DNA from: Skeletonema tropicum
Lineage: Eukaryota > Bacillariophyta > Thalassiosirophyceae > Thalassiosirales > Thalassiosiraceae
Length of the DNA: 64,000 bases
Direction: 5' to 3'
NCBI GenBank assembly: GCA_037178625.1
Contig: CM074132.1
Span: 1,488,001-1,552,000 of the forward strand
Below the pieces are notes generated by a model. That model was not told the origin of the DNA. It saw nothing but the letters and a program-made list of their open reading frames with translations, and ran no database searches. This document shows, in pieces, positions 52,007 to 63,900 of the stretch. Every line of letters begins with the position of its first letter. The first letter of the stretch is position 1. Both the position numbers and the translations under genes were made by a program.

Positions 52007-53043
52007 GCTCTGCAATGCTTGTTGTTGTAACATAAATGTGTCATGATGACAAAATTATTCTGTGGATTTCGTGTTGGATTTTTTTTTGCAATGTATCCGT
52101 CTATAAAGTTGCTCTGCAATGCTTGTTTAATAACATTCTTATAACAGAAACGTTTTATAGTACATACTCACTTACTTACTTAGAGCCGTTCCAAGCAAAA
52201 TTGCATCGTAGATGCATAAGATTTTGATAGCAGCTAACAAAAAAGTGCAGCGCGCTTTCCGAGCACAACTGCATGCATGCATGTTTTTTCGTTCGACAGT
52301 CAGTATCTAACATCATAGCCGCTACTCTCATAGCCACCACGTTGCACAAACCCTACCAATAGTAATATCCAGTGAACTATATCGCAGACAACACCCTTTG
52401 CAACTATTCAGCCGCAGGGTTTTATTATTACAACTGTCTACACCGCATAAATAAATGACTAATACATGCTACATAAATGTCATTTCTGTCTATGATGTTG
52501 CTATTTTTATCCAGCCTATTGCAATATTATGGACAATAAATAGCCGACACTTCTTATATATAATAATGTTGATGAGTTGCGGTCTTTAGAGCCGCTCGAT
52601 CCGCCGTCTACAGGCTTATTGTTGTGTTAGAGTGTCAAATTATTTATGCAATTTTGTGCACATCTTGTGTCCTTGGTATTTTGGAGGTGTGGGGGGGCTT
52701 TAATGGTCATTCCGAGCAACCAGAATCTCACTTCATATTATCATCGGCGATGGGTAGCGGAGGGGTAGTGCCTATAGATGTTTATCATCTTCGATGGGTG
52801 CAGGGAAGGTGGTTGTTTTCATTTCAAATCTCAATGAAGTGGATTGCAATGATATTATCTCCACCCCTACAGCAGCCGAAACGCCACACTGCTGCGAAAA
52901 AATCGCCATAATGTCGTTTAAGGGATGGGCCATCGATACCTTATGAAATATACTCATGGACTGAGATAGGCGGCCATACTAGGGGTGCCATTGTAGGCCA
53001 TTGTGGTGGCATCTTTTTCTCTTTTTCTGCACGATCATCGATC

Positions 53044-53343
53044 ATGCAAAAACCGAGTTGGCTTTTTGACGAAATAATTTACCGATCGCGTTTGACAGTA
53101 CTTTATACCGATCGCGTTTTACATATTCTCAAATATATGACGTCACTTGTTCCTCTCCTAACTTCAACGTGTCAGCTTCTCTGCTGGCAGGAAGAACATG
53201 TCGCCATCCGTGACTTTTCCGCGCAGCCACTCATCGACTATCATGCTACGGAACACCACATGCAATTAGAAGAGTGCATAAATAATAATGAGTGGCTTGC
53301 GTATGACATTCCTCGCACGCAAATCAATATCTTAAATATGTGA
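53044..53343 (+). CDS. hypothetical ORF of B2
   Basis: Same 99-residue frame as in B1 at 41062. Unrecognised. Confidence 0.25.
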   Translation: MQKPSWLFDEIIYRSRLTVLYTDRVLHILKYMTSLVPLLTSTCQLLCWQEEHVAIRDFSAQPLIDYHATEHHMQLEECINNNEWLAYDIPRTQINILNM

Positions 53344-53394
53344 CCATTACGGACCGGCATAACCAAACCACGAACAAAATTGACCGTATAAAAT

Positions 53395-55723
53395 ATGCAC
53401 ACTTCAAGAGAGAAAGCGCAGCAACAGCAACCATCCTCTTCCGACGTGAACAGCAAGAGCGCTCGGAAGGGTGTTAGATGCTCATTTCTGTCTATTCGTC
53501 AAATAATTTACAAAGTCCAATGGCCGAAAGTGCGTGTAGGCGATCATATCTTCCGCGAAATAGTAGAATTACAATCATCGCGCAATCCATGCTTCGAACA
53601 CTCTACTGATCCACATACTCTTCTGAGGCTTGTTCTTTCCTCTTGCAATATGCGTGAACTAAAACATGTATTGTCTGAGCTAGGATGCGTAATGGATCTA
53701 TATCGCACCAGACAGGAACAATTATCTATCGCTTACAATGTCATTTCCAATCGCAACGTTACCTGTAACGGTTCAAGCTCGGCTCAGTTCTACAAATCGG
53801 ATGCAGAAAGCAAAGCTGGAATAATGAATTATGGCCGTTGTGTAAATAACAGTCATAACTTGCAGTCGTTGGCTGCTCCAGAGTGTTCCAGCGTATTGTC
53901 TAATGGGTAAGTCCGAAAGTGTATTGTTAAGATGAGCTGAAATTGGAAGAAGCGTCTTATGTGATTCAGAATTTCATGTATAAGCGAAACGCTTAACACT
54001 GCGTAAAACATTACGTAGAGTGATCGTACGAACATAGGAAGGATCGCTCATTCATCTACATTTAAGTCGCTTTTTGCTGTGTGGTATTAACCTTCCATAG
54101 AGTTCATGCCAAAAATAAAATTGTGATGTATGCAAATTTATTTTAAACTTGAACTGGTATTGTTTCTCCCATATGAATGTCGTCATGTCAAAAACTAATC
54201 ACTTATCCTTACTTATCCCTATTTTCATTTACTTCAGCAATGGCGGTGTGACAGCGGGCAACAAAAAAGATGTTGTCGACAACAACAAGAACGAGCATGA
54301 TATACCTCTTCTGCAGACAAAGCAAGGCGATTGCATCTCTCCCGCTCATGTGTGTGTGTGTGTAACTTGGCCTTCGGGCATTACACGTCTTTCCCAACGA
54401 ATGGACTAACAAGTCCGCGGGCAGTGCTCATGCAACCCCTAGGCGCTTGCTGTTATAGAAATAAAAGACTATACTAAACCCCACACGTGAAGATCCAGCT
54501 AGCCAACCCCTTTATGCACTATCCTCGACAGACAACAGAGATTCCACCTCAGACGCGGCTCCAGATACAATAGAAGAGGCATCCTCTTCCCTCTCCGGGT
54601 CCGCCTCATATGGCTGCTCCCACCACCATCGGTGTTTGCTGGTACCACGTTGTCTCTCACCATCCCTACAAAGCTCTCACCATCCCTACAAAGATCCAGA
54701 ATCGGGCGGTCCCTGATGTATGCCCCAATAGTCTTTCTCCGCTTTTCGATGTACTCCGTCAAAGTATACAGCCCAACCTCCTCAAATAACTCCTTCTTAT
54801 CCGGATACCTCCACTCTCCAGTCCTTTCGTTCTTCTTAGGTCGATTCCTGCGTGCCATGCGGCAAGCAGCTCGATAATAGAAGCCTTCCAGACACCGCAA
54901 CGCCGAATCCGTCAATACCCAAGTCTCACTCCCATACAAAAGCACTGCCTGCACGACTGCCTTAAAAAACATACCGCAAACCCTGGGTTTCATGTTCTCG
55001 CCCGCTCATGTTAGATGCACTAACTTTGAGCAGGCAGAAGCATTTGATGCATCATGCAAATCATGGAGATCATGCGATAATAATAATGATTATGACGTTG
55101 TCGAGCAGGCGAGTTCTTTGTTAAAGTTAAAGCAATCATCAAAAAATTATGACATCGAACAGCAGTGCCCTAAAGAGAGCAATGGTAGTGCCGCAACTCC
55201 AGTGAATACTCATCATCCGTCTGAAACGGACATACCAGCGTCTACTCCTTCTGATGAGGAGTCAGCAGTTGACCCAACTAATCTTCCGGCGTTGCTGTAT
55301 CATGCTGGGGAACAACCTGCTACTGTTCGCGCATATCGCCGCTGCTCAGAAGATCGCAGTCTTGTGGGCCGCCAAACCATTCGCGATCATTTATATGATT
55401 CTCCGTCTACCAGTAGACTTCCGCGCAGCTGTCTCGACCGCCTGTTTCATGAGTCTTCTGGTTCTACCGTGAAGGATTATCCGTGTCGTAATGCTACTTC
55501 GGTTGCTAGACTGTCAGGAGAACGTGATAATGATGGCACCAATATGGGTGTTGGTAATGTTGATAACGCCCCCTTGGAAGCAGACGATGCTGGTGTATTT
55601 CGTAGCAATAATGGCAATGCAGCTCGGCCAGTTGGAGTTGGAGAAATTCCACAGAACACAAAAGCGTCTGGAACTATTGGATCTATGTTGGGAGAGCTGT
55701 CGGAAAAGGGAATCCAACGGTGA
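53395..55723 (+). pseudogene. hypothetical two-exon protein of B2, interrupted by a LINE
   Basis: Exon 1 is 53395-53906; exon 2 starts at 54238. The frame lost in B1 near 42806 is intact here (CLDRLFHESSG), but the exon is split by the LINE fragment at 54351-55000. So neither copy can make the full product, and B2 shows the ancestral reading frame. Confidence 0.45.
54351..55010 (-). mobile_element. 5'-truncated LINE fragment in B2
   Basis: 650 bp inserted into B2, flanked by CCCGCTCATG on both sides (54341-54350 and 55001-55010), a 10 bp duplication. On the minus strand it encodes the C-terminal part of a non-LTR reverse transcriptase (FFKAVVQAVLLYGSETWVL, ALRCLEGFYYRAACRMARR), 54993-54499. 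The 3' end carries a (TACACA)-like simple repeat tail (TGTGTGTGTG on +). A 20 bp tandem duplication lies at 54655-54694. Confidence 0.8.
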
Positions 55724-55827
55724 GTGAATGTAGAAATGTATTCTTGAATTCGAAATATAGCATGGCACTGATCAATCATCCCTCTTTACACAAATTTGTA
55801 ATCACTCCACTCCACCACTCCACTCAG

Positions 55828-56421
55828 CACGTGCCAATACCACCCTACACTCACATCTGCAACAAAGGATGCTGTACTGCCACGTTCATGCCCCTGCAAA
55901 TTGCATTCGCAATCACAATACACCGCTGCCAGGGCATGGAGGCCGGGTTCGGCAAGGACGATCGATGGAATCGCATGGTGATAGATCCGTCAGATGAGCT
56001 CTGGGAGAGAAGCCAGTGCCTTGGGACAGGATACGTTGCTACCAGCAGGGGCAAAACACTTGGTTCCAAAAATGTTATGCACCCGACGGATAGTGCGATT
56101 TATTGGACAGGGCCGAGCGTGTCTGTAGAACGGTTACACAATTGCAAGACGAACCAAGATGGCCAACTCTGCAAACTCTTCAAGAAGCGGGACAAATGGG
56201 TCAAGTACCTTGACGGCAAGGCAGAAGAAACCAAGACAAGATACAACAAGAGAAAGCTCGACAAAATGACGAAAACGACTTACCAAAAGGCAGTGAGTGG
56301 TACTTTAATAAAGAATAGAGAGGACCTGACAAACCGCATCACCGAAATCATAACCAACCCAAACAAAAAATGGAAAGAAGCGAAGAAAGAATACCAATTG
56401 CCACGCGATTATTTTGCCTAG
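55828..56421 (+). pseudogene. helicase C-terminal exon, copy 1 of B2
   Basis: As copy 1 of B1; orphaned exon with ITIHRCQG and YVATSRGK. Confidence 0.65.
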
Positions 56422-56610
56422 TGGACGATACAATGCAATATTCACAACTTGCATGGAAAATAAATTTGTCTTCAAGACAAATTTATTTTCAATCGAGCAT
56501 TATGACAAATTAACGACAATCAATAAAGGATACAACAAAGGGAGAATATTTCTCGTCAGAAACGGCTGTCAGTACCGGTAGCACGGCTCAGATGCCAATT
56601 CAAGAGCAAC

Positions 56611-57603
56611 ATGGTTGGCAATCCCACTGTGTACCAGTTGCATTTCTTCGGCAAAAAGATGTTGTACACTTTAGACGTTTCCGTTGGTGTGCACGTGTGC
56701 CTGGAGACAGCGAACATTGATCCGAACTCTGGCCTGTACGTTGGAGCGATTGGGAAGGTGATTGACATCGTTTATGACGAGCAGCACTCCGTAGGACCAA
56801 ACACAAATGGTGTTGAATCCCTCCCAAAGTATATAGTCGTTGATTTCCCATACTTCAAACCGCGGCAAGGCATTGAACCCTGGGACAAAAAGAATCCAAC
56901 GGTGAGTGAATGTAGAAATGTATTCTTGAATTCGAAATATAGCATGGCACTGATCAATCATCCCTCTTTACACAAATTTGCAATCACTCCACTCCACCAC
57001 TCCACTCAGCACGTGCCAATACCACCCTACACTCACATCTGCAACAAGGGATGCTGTACTGCCACGTTCATGCCCCTGCAAATTGCATTCGCAATCACAA
57101 TACACCGCTGCCAGGGCATGGAGGCCGGGTTCGGCAAGGACGATCGATGGAATCGCATGGTGATAGATCCGTCAGATGAGCTCTGGGAGAGAAGCCAGTG
57201 CCTTGGGACAGGATACGTTGCTACCAGCAGGGGCAAAACACTTGGTTCCAAAAATGTTATGCACCCGACGGATAGTGCCATTTATTGGACAGGGCCGAGC
57301 GTGTCTGTAGAACGGTTACACAATTGCAAGACGAACCAAGATGGCCAACTCTGCAAACTCTTCAAGAAGCGGGACAAATGGGTCAAGTACCTTGACGGCA
57401 AGGCAGAAGAAACCAAGACAAGATACAACAAGAGAAAGCTCAACAAAATGACGAAAACGACTTACCAAAAGGCAGTGAGTGGTACTTTAATAAAGAATAG
57501 AGAGGACCTGACGAACCGCATCACCGAAATCATAACCAGCCCAAACAAAAAATGGAAAGAAACGAAGAAAGAATACCAATTGCCACGCGATTATTTTGCC
57601 TAG
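56611..57603 (+). pseudogene. Pif1/Helitron-type helicase C-terminal part, copy 2 of B2
   Basis: As in B1 (43968-44960), 330 residues if the 108 nt intron is read through, with a few substitutions (KLNKMTK for KLDEMTK). No Walker motifs. Confidence 0.7.
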
Positions 57604-58095
57604 TGGACGATACAATGCGATATTCACAACTTGCATGGAAAATAAATTTGTCTTCAAGACAAATTTATTATCAATCGCGGCAACATGACAAATTAACGAC
57701 AATCAATAAAGGATACAACAAAGGGAGAATATTTCTCGTGATGAAGAAACATGTCACCTATAATGACAATGTACCTGTATTTCTTTCTGCAAATGATGGT
57801 ATCCTCGACAGATATAGCCAATCAATTTCTGTAAAAAGCGCGTTTAAGCCAGGTACTTCTTGCTTTCTACGTAGGAACAAGTACAAATCCTACAGCGGTA
57901 TGGTCTACAGAGCCTCTACGTGTCCACCAGGTAAACTTTCTCACTAAACAGCTACTATACTGATTCCTACCAAGATCCCTGTAGAAAAAAGTTTGGAAAA
58001 AAATGGAGAATTTGTGACCATAAGGGGTTGGGCACCTCCTGGCCCCGTTATCGACACTTCACTGTGCTTGTTTCGACCCGGGGCCCCGAGGGCCG

Positions 58096-58285
58096 ATCAT
58101 AAGCTTACACACACGTCAGCCTTGGCTTCTCGTGTCTTTTGTCGCAAACCAGTCTTACAGTCTTACGCGTACACGTCACCGGTATTCAAGTAAATACCGT
58201 ACGCACTCCTCTATGAGAGTAATTTTTCCCACAGGGTTTTTCTCTCACTGAGCCCACTGTTTAATCCGAACAGCACGGGGGAGAG
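58096..58285 (+). other. Gypsy-2 3' untranslated end with polypurine tract
   Basis: Non-coding; ends GCACGGGGGAGAG just before the LTR. Confidence 0.7.
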
Positions 58286-58625
58286 TGTAATAGTCAAGTA
58301 GCATACTACCTTTAGGTACGTATGTATCTGTGACCATACGGATACGTGCTCGCTAAGCTATCGCTTATCGGGATCTCCATGCCTGACGCATGCCGCTCTG
58401 GATTCTGACTACATTGAAGCAGTCAGCTTAGAGAATCTTACTAACAGCCTACGTCTTGGAATTAGTACGATTTCTGTCCAATAGCATTCCGAGTCACTCG
58501 GCTTACACGAGCAACTCTACCGCTAGCAGCAGCTCTCTCCTTCGAAGAGCACACAACTACTCCAAATACGTAAATTAATACTGTATTCATCGTCGTTGTC
58601 ATTACACATCTATTAGCCTGTGTCA
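58286..58625 (+). repeat. Gypsy-2 3' LTR
   Basis: 340 bp, no difference from the 5' LTR found by eye. Confidence 0.9.
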
Positions 58626-58630
58626 CAGTC

Positions 58631-58824
58631 ATGGTCATTGTGGTCATTCCACGTCACAAGTTCTTAGTTCGCACGCATGACGCACACGTCGTCGTCCACT
58701 CACATTAGATGCACAGACGATCGCGCCCATCACGGTCGCTATCGACACCAATTATAACAATAATAAGAGCTATTGCAATTATCGTCTTGATTGCCGTAGT
58801 CATATCACATCGTTGCTTGTGACA
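58631..58824 (+). repeat. Gypsy-1 3' LTR, last 194 bp
   Basis: It continues the LTR cut at 37707, after the CAGTC duplication, and ends CTTGTGACA. The adjacent CCTTT matches the left flank of Gypsy-1. Confidence 0.9.
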
Positions 58825-58900
58825 CCTTTCGCCAATCAAGATCAGAGTATTAAAGAGATCTTTTTTGTGCCGGAGTTAAGAATTTGACAGCGTGAGTTGC
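58825..58900. repeat. minisatellite, right part
   Basis: CCTTTCGCCAATCAAGATCA... TTAAAGAGATCTTTTTTGTG completes the unit interrupted at 26277, matching the units at 26084-26277. Confidence 0.6.
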
Positions 58901-59625
58901 TATCCATCACTACAGTGTTTTTTTTGTTAGGAGGAGGTATATGTCCATTGTTGAATTATGCATTTCGTATGGGATATTTTAGATATTAAATAGAGAAGGG
59001 ATCTCTATTTCGGGATATGTGTCTCAATCTTTTTTGGATGAGAACTTCAAGATTGGACACGTCGACGTTTCGACAACCATCACCAACGCGCTTCTTTGAT
59101 CATGGCGCTCACAGTTGAAGAATAGAAAATAAACAATAAACACCGTGTAGTAAGTAGACGCCGATGGCGGATCTTTCTCTCAGTAACACTTCGGGAATCG
59201 AGTAGGAAGAGATGTGCCGTAGTGCACCAGTTTCCAGCTAGTTGAAGCTCTAAGAATCTTATCCCCAGCAACGTTGTCTCTCCCTCTTCCGACACCTGAT
59301 CGGGTGAAACCTCTCGCCACCGGCCACGTTCACTTCTTCCGGACCGTTCTGATCTCAGGGCTGCACGCAGCTTGTATGGCATTCGACAGATTACCGCTAC
59401 CGCTAGAGATTTCCATGTCTCGTTGCTCAGACGACTGGCTTCAGATTTACCGAATTAAGAATCTGTCATCCGTACGACTGTTCTAGCAATAAGAGATCAC
59501 CCAACTCTCCCTGATATAAGTGGACTTCGCTCTTTCTACATTGCGCCCTTCCGTTCAAACCAAGTGGGTATCCGTGATACCTGATCAAAGACAGGACAAC
59601 ATCTTTGTCTGACGCCGATATCAAC
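58901..59625. other. flank upstream of the Copia gene, no supported gene
   Basis: No clear LTR was found for the Copia element here. There is a short hairpin (AAATAGAGA ... TCTCTATTT near 58988-59010) and open stretches without motif. A minus-strand frame at 59080-59382 has no recognisable domain. Confidence 0.4.
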
Positions 59626-59862
59626 ATGCAAGAGGAATTTTCTTCACGTGGCGATATTAATGCCGATGGTGTTTTCGTAGACACTTCCTTAGAGACCAGC
59701 GATGGTAGTCGGGACGCTAATATGGAATCTGATGTTCTTCGCAGAGGAAGATGGCGGAGACCCTTGTCCTATTTAAAAGGGATATTCAGTAGCAATCCTG
59801 TTCCTACTGAAAGGATTGTTTCTATGGTTATGACGGATCATATTCTACAGCGAGAGTATGAT
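59626..59862 (+). pseudogene. pol: Copia polyprotein, N-terminal piece
   Basis: From ATG 59626 to HILQREYD at 59862, where element C2 begins; the same frame resumes at 60977 (SGLTIDRCV). There is no Gag-like knuckle upstream, so the element is either 5'-truncated or has Gag elsewhere. Confidence 0.6.
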
Positions 59863-60976
59863 CGGCCCTCGGGGCCCCCGTTCATGGAGCGCAGAGCAGC
59901 GTAATAGGGGGCCGCAGGTGCCCTTCTATTACAGGTGGGAAAATTCATTATTTTTCACCCCCATTATTCTACAGAGTTATAGGTAGGAATCAGTACATGT
60001 GTTTTTTAGTGAGAAGGTTTACTTTAGGGACATGTAGAGTCCTCGGTAGAGACTACCGGCGTAGGATCTGTATGTGTTCCTATGTAGAAAGCAAGAAGTA
60101 CCTGTTGAAAGCGAGAAATTGACTGTACTAAAGCCGCTTTTTGAGCATCTAAATCGGTCTGTACGAGAAAGAAATACAGGTTTTACACGGGCGTTAGTCG
60201 ATTTAGTTTTTGTCTTTCTTCGTCGCAAGAAAATGCCCTCCTATCTCGAATGAAGTCTCCCTTCATTGCTGTTGCGTACGTTGTTTTAGTGATCTCCTCC
60301 AATTTTCTCTTGTTGTACCTGTTCTTCATCTGCTCAGCCTTTCGCTTCCTTTTTTAAAATTGTGCGGTGCACATTTTTACAAATTTACTACTCCGTGTTT
60401 GTTGATTGTCGTCTGCTCCACTTTTCCCCCTAAGTGTGTTACCCACTTCGCTCGCTTCTTTAAAATTGTGCAGTGCACATTTTTACAAATTTGATTGTTG
60501 AGTGAATTGTGCAGTGAACGATTTTGCTTTTCCCTCTTGAATAGATTTACTAAGTAGTCTGCAGAAAAGAGTTTGCTAGCCCCGGGGATTGATCCCGGTG
60601 CCTCACAAATTCACACGCATGAAAAGAGATTGTCACCCCGGGGATTGAACCTGGTGCCTCACAAATTCACATGCACGCTCAAACCAACTACACTAAGGGG
60701 TCATCACTGTCACGTTGGCACAAATATAATAAATAGTATGAGAATTCTATGCTAGGAATCAAACCCCTCTTTAACCAACTACACCAACACAATCTACATC
60801 ATTGCAGAGCAACTTTATAGCCGAATTCTGTTGTAAAAAGACTACTAACAAACCAAACTGCAAATGGCCGACTGCAAAATGACACAATACTCGACAGGCC
60901 CCGAGGGCCCGCGCTGAACCCGCCACAGGCACCACCACACCACAACTCTCGCCACATTCTGCACGCCCCTGTTTAT
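59863..60976 (-). mobile_element. Helitron-like element C2 in the Copia gene
   Basis: 1114 bp, reverse orientation, between T (59862) and A (60977); the site on the minus strand reads ACT^ATCATACT. Same ends as C1, with an internal deletion that leaves even less of the helicase tail (near 60245-60310). It keeps the same tRNA-like segments (about 60573-60790) with more changes. Confidence 0.65.
60573..60790 (-). other. tandem tRNA-like segments in C2
   Basis: As in C1: T-arm-like CCGGGATCAATCCCCGG and CCAGGTTCAATCCCCGG, the A-box-like TTAGTGTAGTTGG, and a shortened third unit. Substitutions in the loops indicate decay. Confidence 0.5.
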
Positions 60977-63900
60977 AGTGGATTGACTATCGACCGATGT
61001 GTTACCTACCAAGCTTCAGCTGCTTTATCTGCCGAAATTGCGGGCTTAATTGACGGTGGTGCCAATGGTGGACTTGCCAATCCGAAGGAGATGAGATTGA
61101 TTTCCTACTGCTACCTGCCGAGGCATGTCAACATCACTGGTGTTGGTGATTTGAATATTCCACAGTTGAAGATTGGAACCTACGCTGCCAAGGTTCAATT
61201 GAATGATGGAAACTACGTGCTCATGATGTTTCACGAGTATGGGGAGTTACCGAGTGGAAAAACCATCCATTCCAAGATCCAACTTGCCGATAATGGATGC
61301 GTCATCCATGATAATCCGGAACTTCTAGGGGGTAAGCAATGCCTGACCACACTTGAGGGACACGAAGTACCACTTGATTTTGAGAATGGTTTACCATATA
61401 TCAAGATGCAGTATCCGGATGAGGATGATCTACTCCTCCCTACAGTCAGTATGACTCGTGACATTCCTTGGGATCCATCTCGCTACGACACGAACAAGTC
61501 CTCCAAGGTACCTTTCGTTGATCCTCAAGAAAGTCCATACCTATCAGTTCCTGTTCATCCCAATGCGAACCAATATGGGGAGTTTATCACCACGAATTAT
61601 GGGGAGCAGGAGTTGGGAGACCCTATTGAAGATCTGTTAGCTGTGTCTTGCGGTTATGAACGACGAGTTGTTTCCACCGGGGAACTACTACCGATGCCAA
61701 CGGATCCCATTCATTGTGCCTACGAGATGTCCTTCCCAGTTGAGGTGTATTCCAACGTCTATGATTGCTATTCTACACTTGGCAACCTCAACAACCAATA
61801 CGCGCAGCAACGTCTTGATCCTATCCAATACCAAGAGTATCGCAAGTATTTTCTCAACGTACCTGCATCCACCGTCCGCAGTACCTTTGATTCTACCACT
61901 CAGTACTACCAACACATACCTTCCACGAACAAGTTTATGACATACCGGTCCCCATACCCGGCCCTCAATGTCTTTTGCCGTCATGAGATTGTCTTTACTG
62001 ATACTGTCTTCGCCGACATAACAGCATGGGGAGGTATTAATGCCGCTCAAGTTTTTGCTGGTAAGATGTCCCGGTATATCTCTGTTCACGGATGCAAGAC
62101 TGCTGATGGAGATTTTGCTCATTGTCTTGAGGATGAGATTCGCAAACGTGGTGCGATGGATAAGCTTGGGTCGGATAGGGCTAAGGCAGAAATCAGCAAG
62201 AAGGCGCATGATATTTTACGCACTCTCTTCATTGATGACTGGCAGTCCGAACCATACTTTCATCACCAGAATTTCGCGGAAAGGATGATCGGAGAGCTCA
62301 AGAAATTCGCTAATTGGGTTTTGAATTGGTCGGACGCACCTGTCGAGGCTTGGTATGAGGCTTTTGAGTACGTCACGTTCATCATGAACAGGACTGCGAA
62401 GCAATATCTGAATTGGAGAACTCCCGTCAAGGCTCTTACTGGACAAACTCCGGACATTTCCATGCTCACGCACTTCACCTTCTGGGAACCTGTCTTCATT
62501 GGCAACTACCGCGGATCTGGGAAGAACTTTCCTTCTGAGTCTAATGATGAAATTATTGTTCGCTTCATTGGATACGCCGAGGATGTTGGCCACAGCTGTA
62601 CCTTCAAGGTCTTTAACGAAGAAATGCAGGAGATTCTTTACCGATCTAGTCTCAGGAAGGTTAACCCTGACACGGACATTCTCAATGTTCCTCCTTACGA
62701 CCCCAAGCCAAAAGATATTGAGGATGAAGGTATTGAGGAGGTAGTGAAGACAAGAGATATGGATGATCCCCAGCTGAAGAGAACCGCAATGTTTTCACCT
62801 GACGAATTGATTGGCAGAACTTTTCTCATGAAACACAATGAGGATGGCACTCGCAATAGGGCAACCATCATTGATTATGAAGAAATTGACTTGGACGAAT
62901 ACGAGGAAGCGAGGGACGAGTTCAACCGCAACCTAGAGAAGCAGGGACCTAGACACAAGTTCAAGGTCAAAGTCGGAGGTACTGAGCTTGAGGAATTTGT
63001 GGAATGGAACGACATGTGTGAGTTCATTGAGGAGCAAATCCAGCATGAGGATAAGTCCTGGAACTTCAGGAGGATCATTGGTCATAAGAGGACTACCAAA
63101 CGGGGAGAAATACCTCAAGTACTCATTCTATGGGAATCTGGGGAGATTACGTATGAGCCTATCACCGTCATCTATGATACAAACAACTTTCTCGTTGCGG
63201 AGTATGCGAGGGACAATGATCTATTGGATGAATGGCAAAAGCAGTGCCCAAGGTTGAAGTTGAAGAAGCTGGCGAACAACTCTAAGAAACTGATGCGTAT
63301 GGTGAATGAGGCGAAACGCAAGAGCTTCAAGAATACTCCGATCTACATGTTTGGAGTGAAAGTTCCTAGGAACCACGAGCAGGCAGTGCAGTTTGATGAG
63401 GAGAACGGTGATACCCTTTGGCAAGATGCCGAGAAGAAGGAAGTTGAGCAGATGTTTGAGTACAATGTTTTTGATGATCGAGGCCATCGCAATACCACTC
63501 GAGAACCACCAGGCTACAAGAAGATTCGGCTTCATATTGTGTATGCTTGTAAGCATGATGGAAGGAGGAAAGCTAGGATTGTCGCAGGCGGACATCTTAC
63601 TGACGCACCATTGGAGAGTGTATACTCTGGAGTTGTTTCTCTTCGTGGTATTAGGCTCATTGTTTTCCTTTCTGAGCTCAACGATCTGGAGGTTTACCAG
63701 ACGGATATTGGAAATGCATTTCTCGAAGCCAAGACTACCGAGAAGGTCTTTGTTATTGCTGGTGGAGAATTTGGGGAGCTGAAGGATCACATCTTCATCA
63801 TTGTCGGTTCACTTTACGGACTCAAAACTAGTGCTAAGAGATTTCACGAAGTCCTCAGTGACGTATTGCGAGAAATGGGATTCACTCCATGTCCTGCTGA

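Larger units (their letters stand above)
55716..57741 (+). repeat. tandem duplication of the helicase 3' region in B2
   Basis: About 843 bp at 55716-56558 and again at 56899-57741, same breakpoints as in B1, so the duplication predates the split of B1 and B2. Confidence 0.75.
51760..58095 (+). mobile_element. Helitron-like element B2 in the Gypsy-2 3' region
   Basis: 6336 bp between T (51759) and A (58096), downstream of the pol stop. Same ends as B1. Its extra length equals two secondary insertions: 136 bp near 51871 and 660 bp (650 plus a 10 bp duplication) at 54351. Everything else is nearly identical to B1, including the internal helicase duplication (55716-56558 and 56899-57741). Confidence 0.7.
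37708..58625 (+). mobile_element. Gypsy-2: Ty3/Gypsy LTR retrotransposon nested in the Gypsy-1 LTR
   Basis: Two 340 bp LTRs (37708-38047 and 58286-58625) look identical base for base and run TGTAATAG...TGTGTCA. CAGTC flanks both sides (37703-37707 and 58626-58630). A polypurine tract CACGGGGGAGAG precedes the 3' LTR. Pol order is protease-RT-RNase H-integrase. Removing B1, A2 and B2 leaves about 6.39 kb. Identical LTRs imply a very recent insertion, yet three further elements have since landed in it. Confidence 0.9.
26278..58824 (+). mobile_element. Gypsy-1: Ty3/Gypsy LTR retrotransposon hosting nested insertions
   Basis: The 5' LTR is 26278-26523. The 3' LTR is split in two: 37656-37707 and 58631-58824. 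Both total 246 bp with TG...CA ends, and differ at one base by eye (C/T near 26304). The flanking duplication CCTTT lies at 26273-26277 and 58825-58829. A purine-rich tract (GGGGGAGAG) precedes the 3' LTR. The domain order protease-RT-RNase H-integrase is Ty3/Gypsy type. Removing the hAT-like element, A1, C1 and Gypsy-2 leaves about 5.99 kb. Coding capacity is destroyed by the insertions. Confidence 0.9.

Noticed and set aside
58988..59010. Hairpin as a transcription terminator
   Set aside because: Simple hairpins do not mark termination in nuclear genomes, and no gene ends there.
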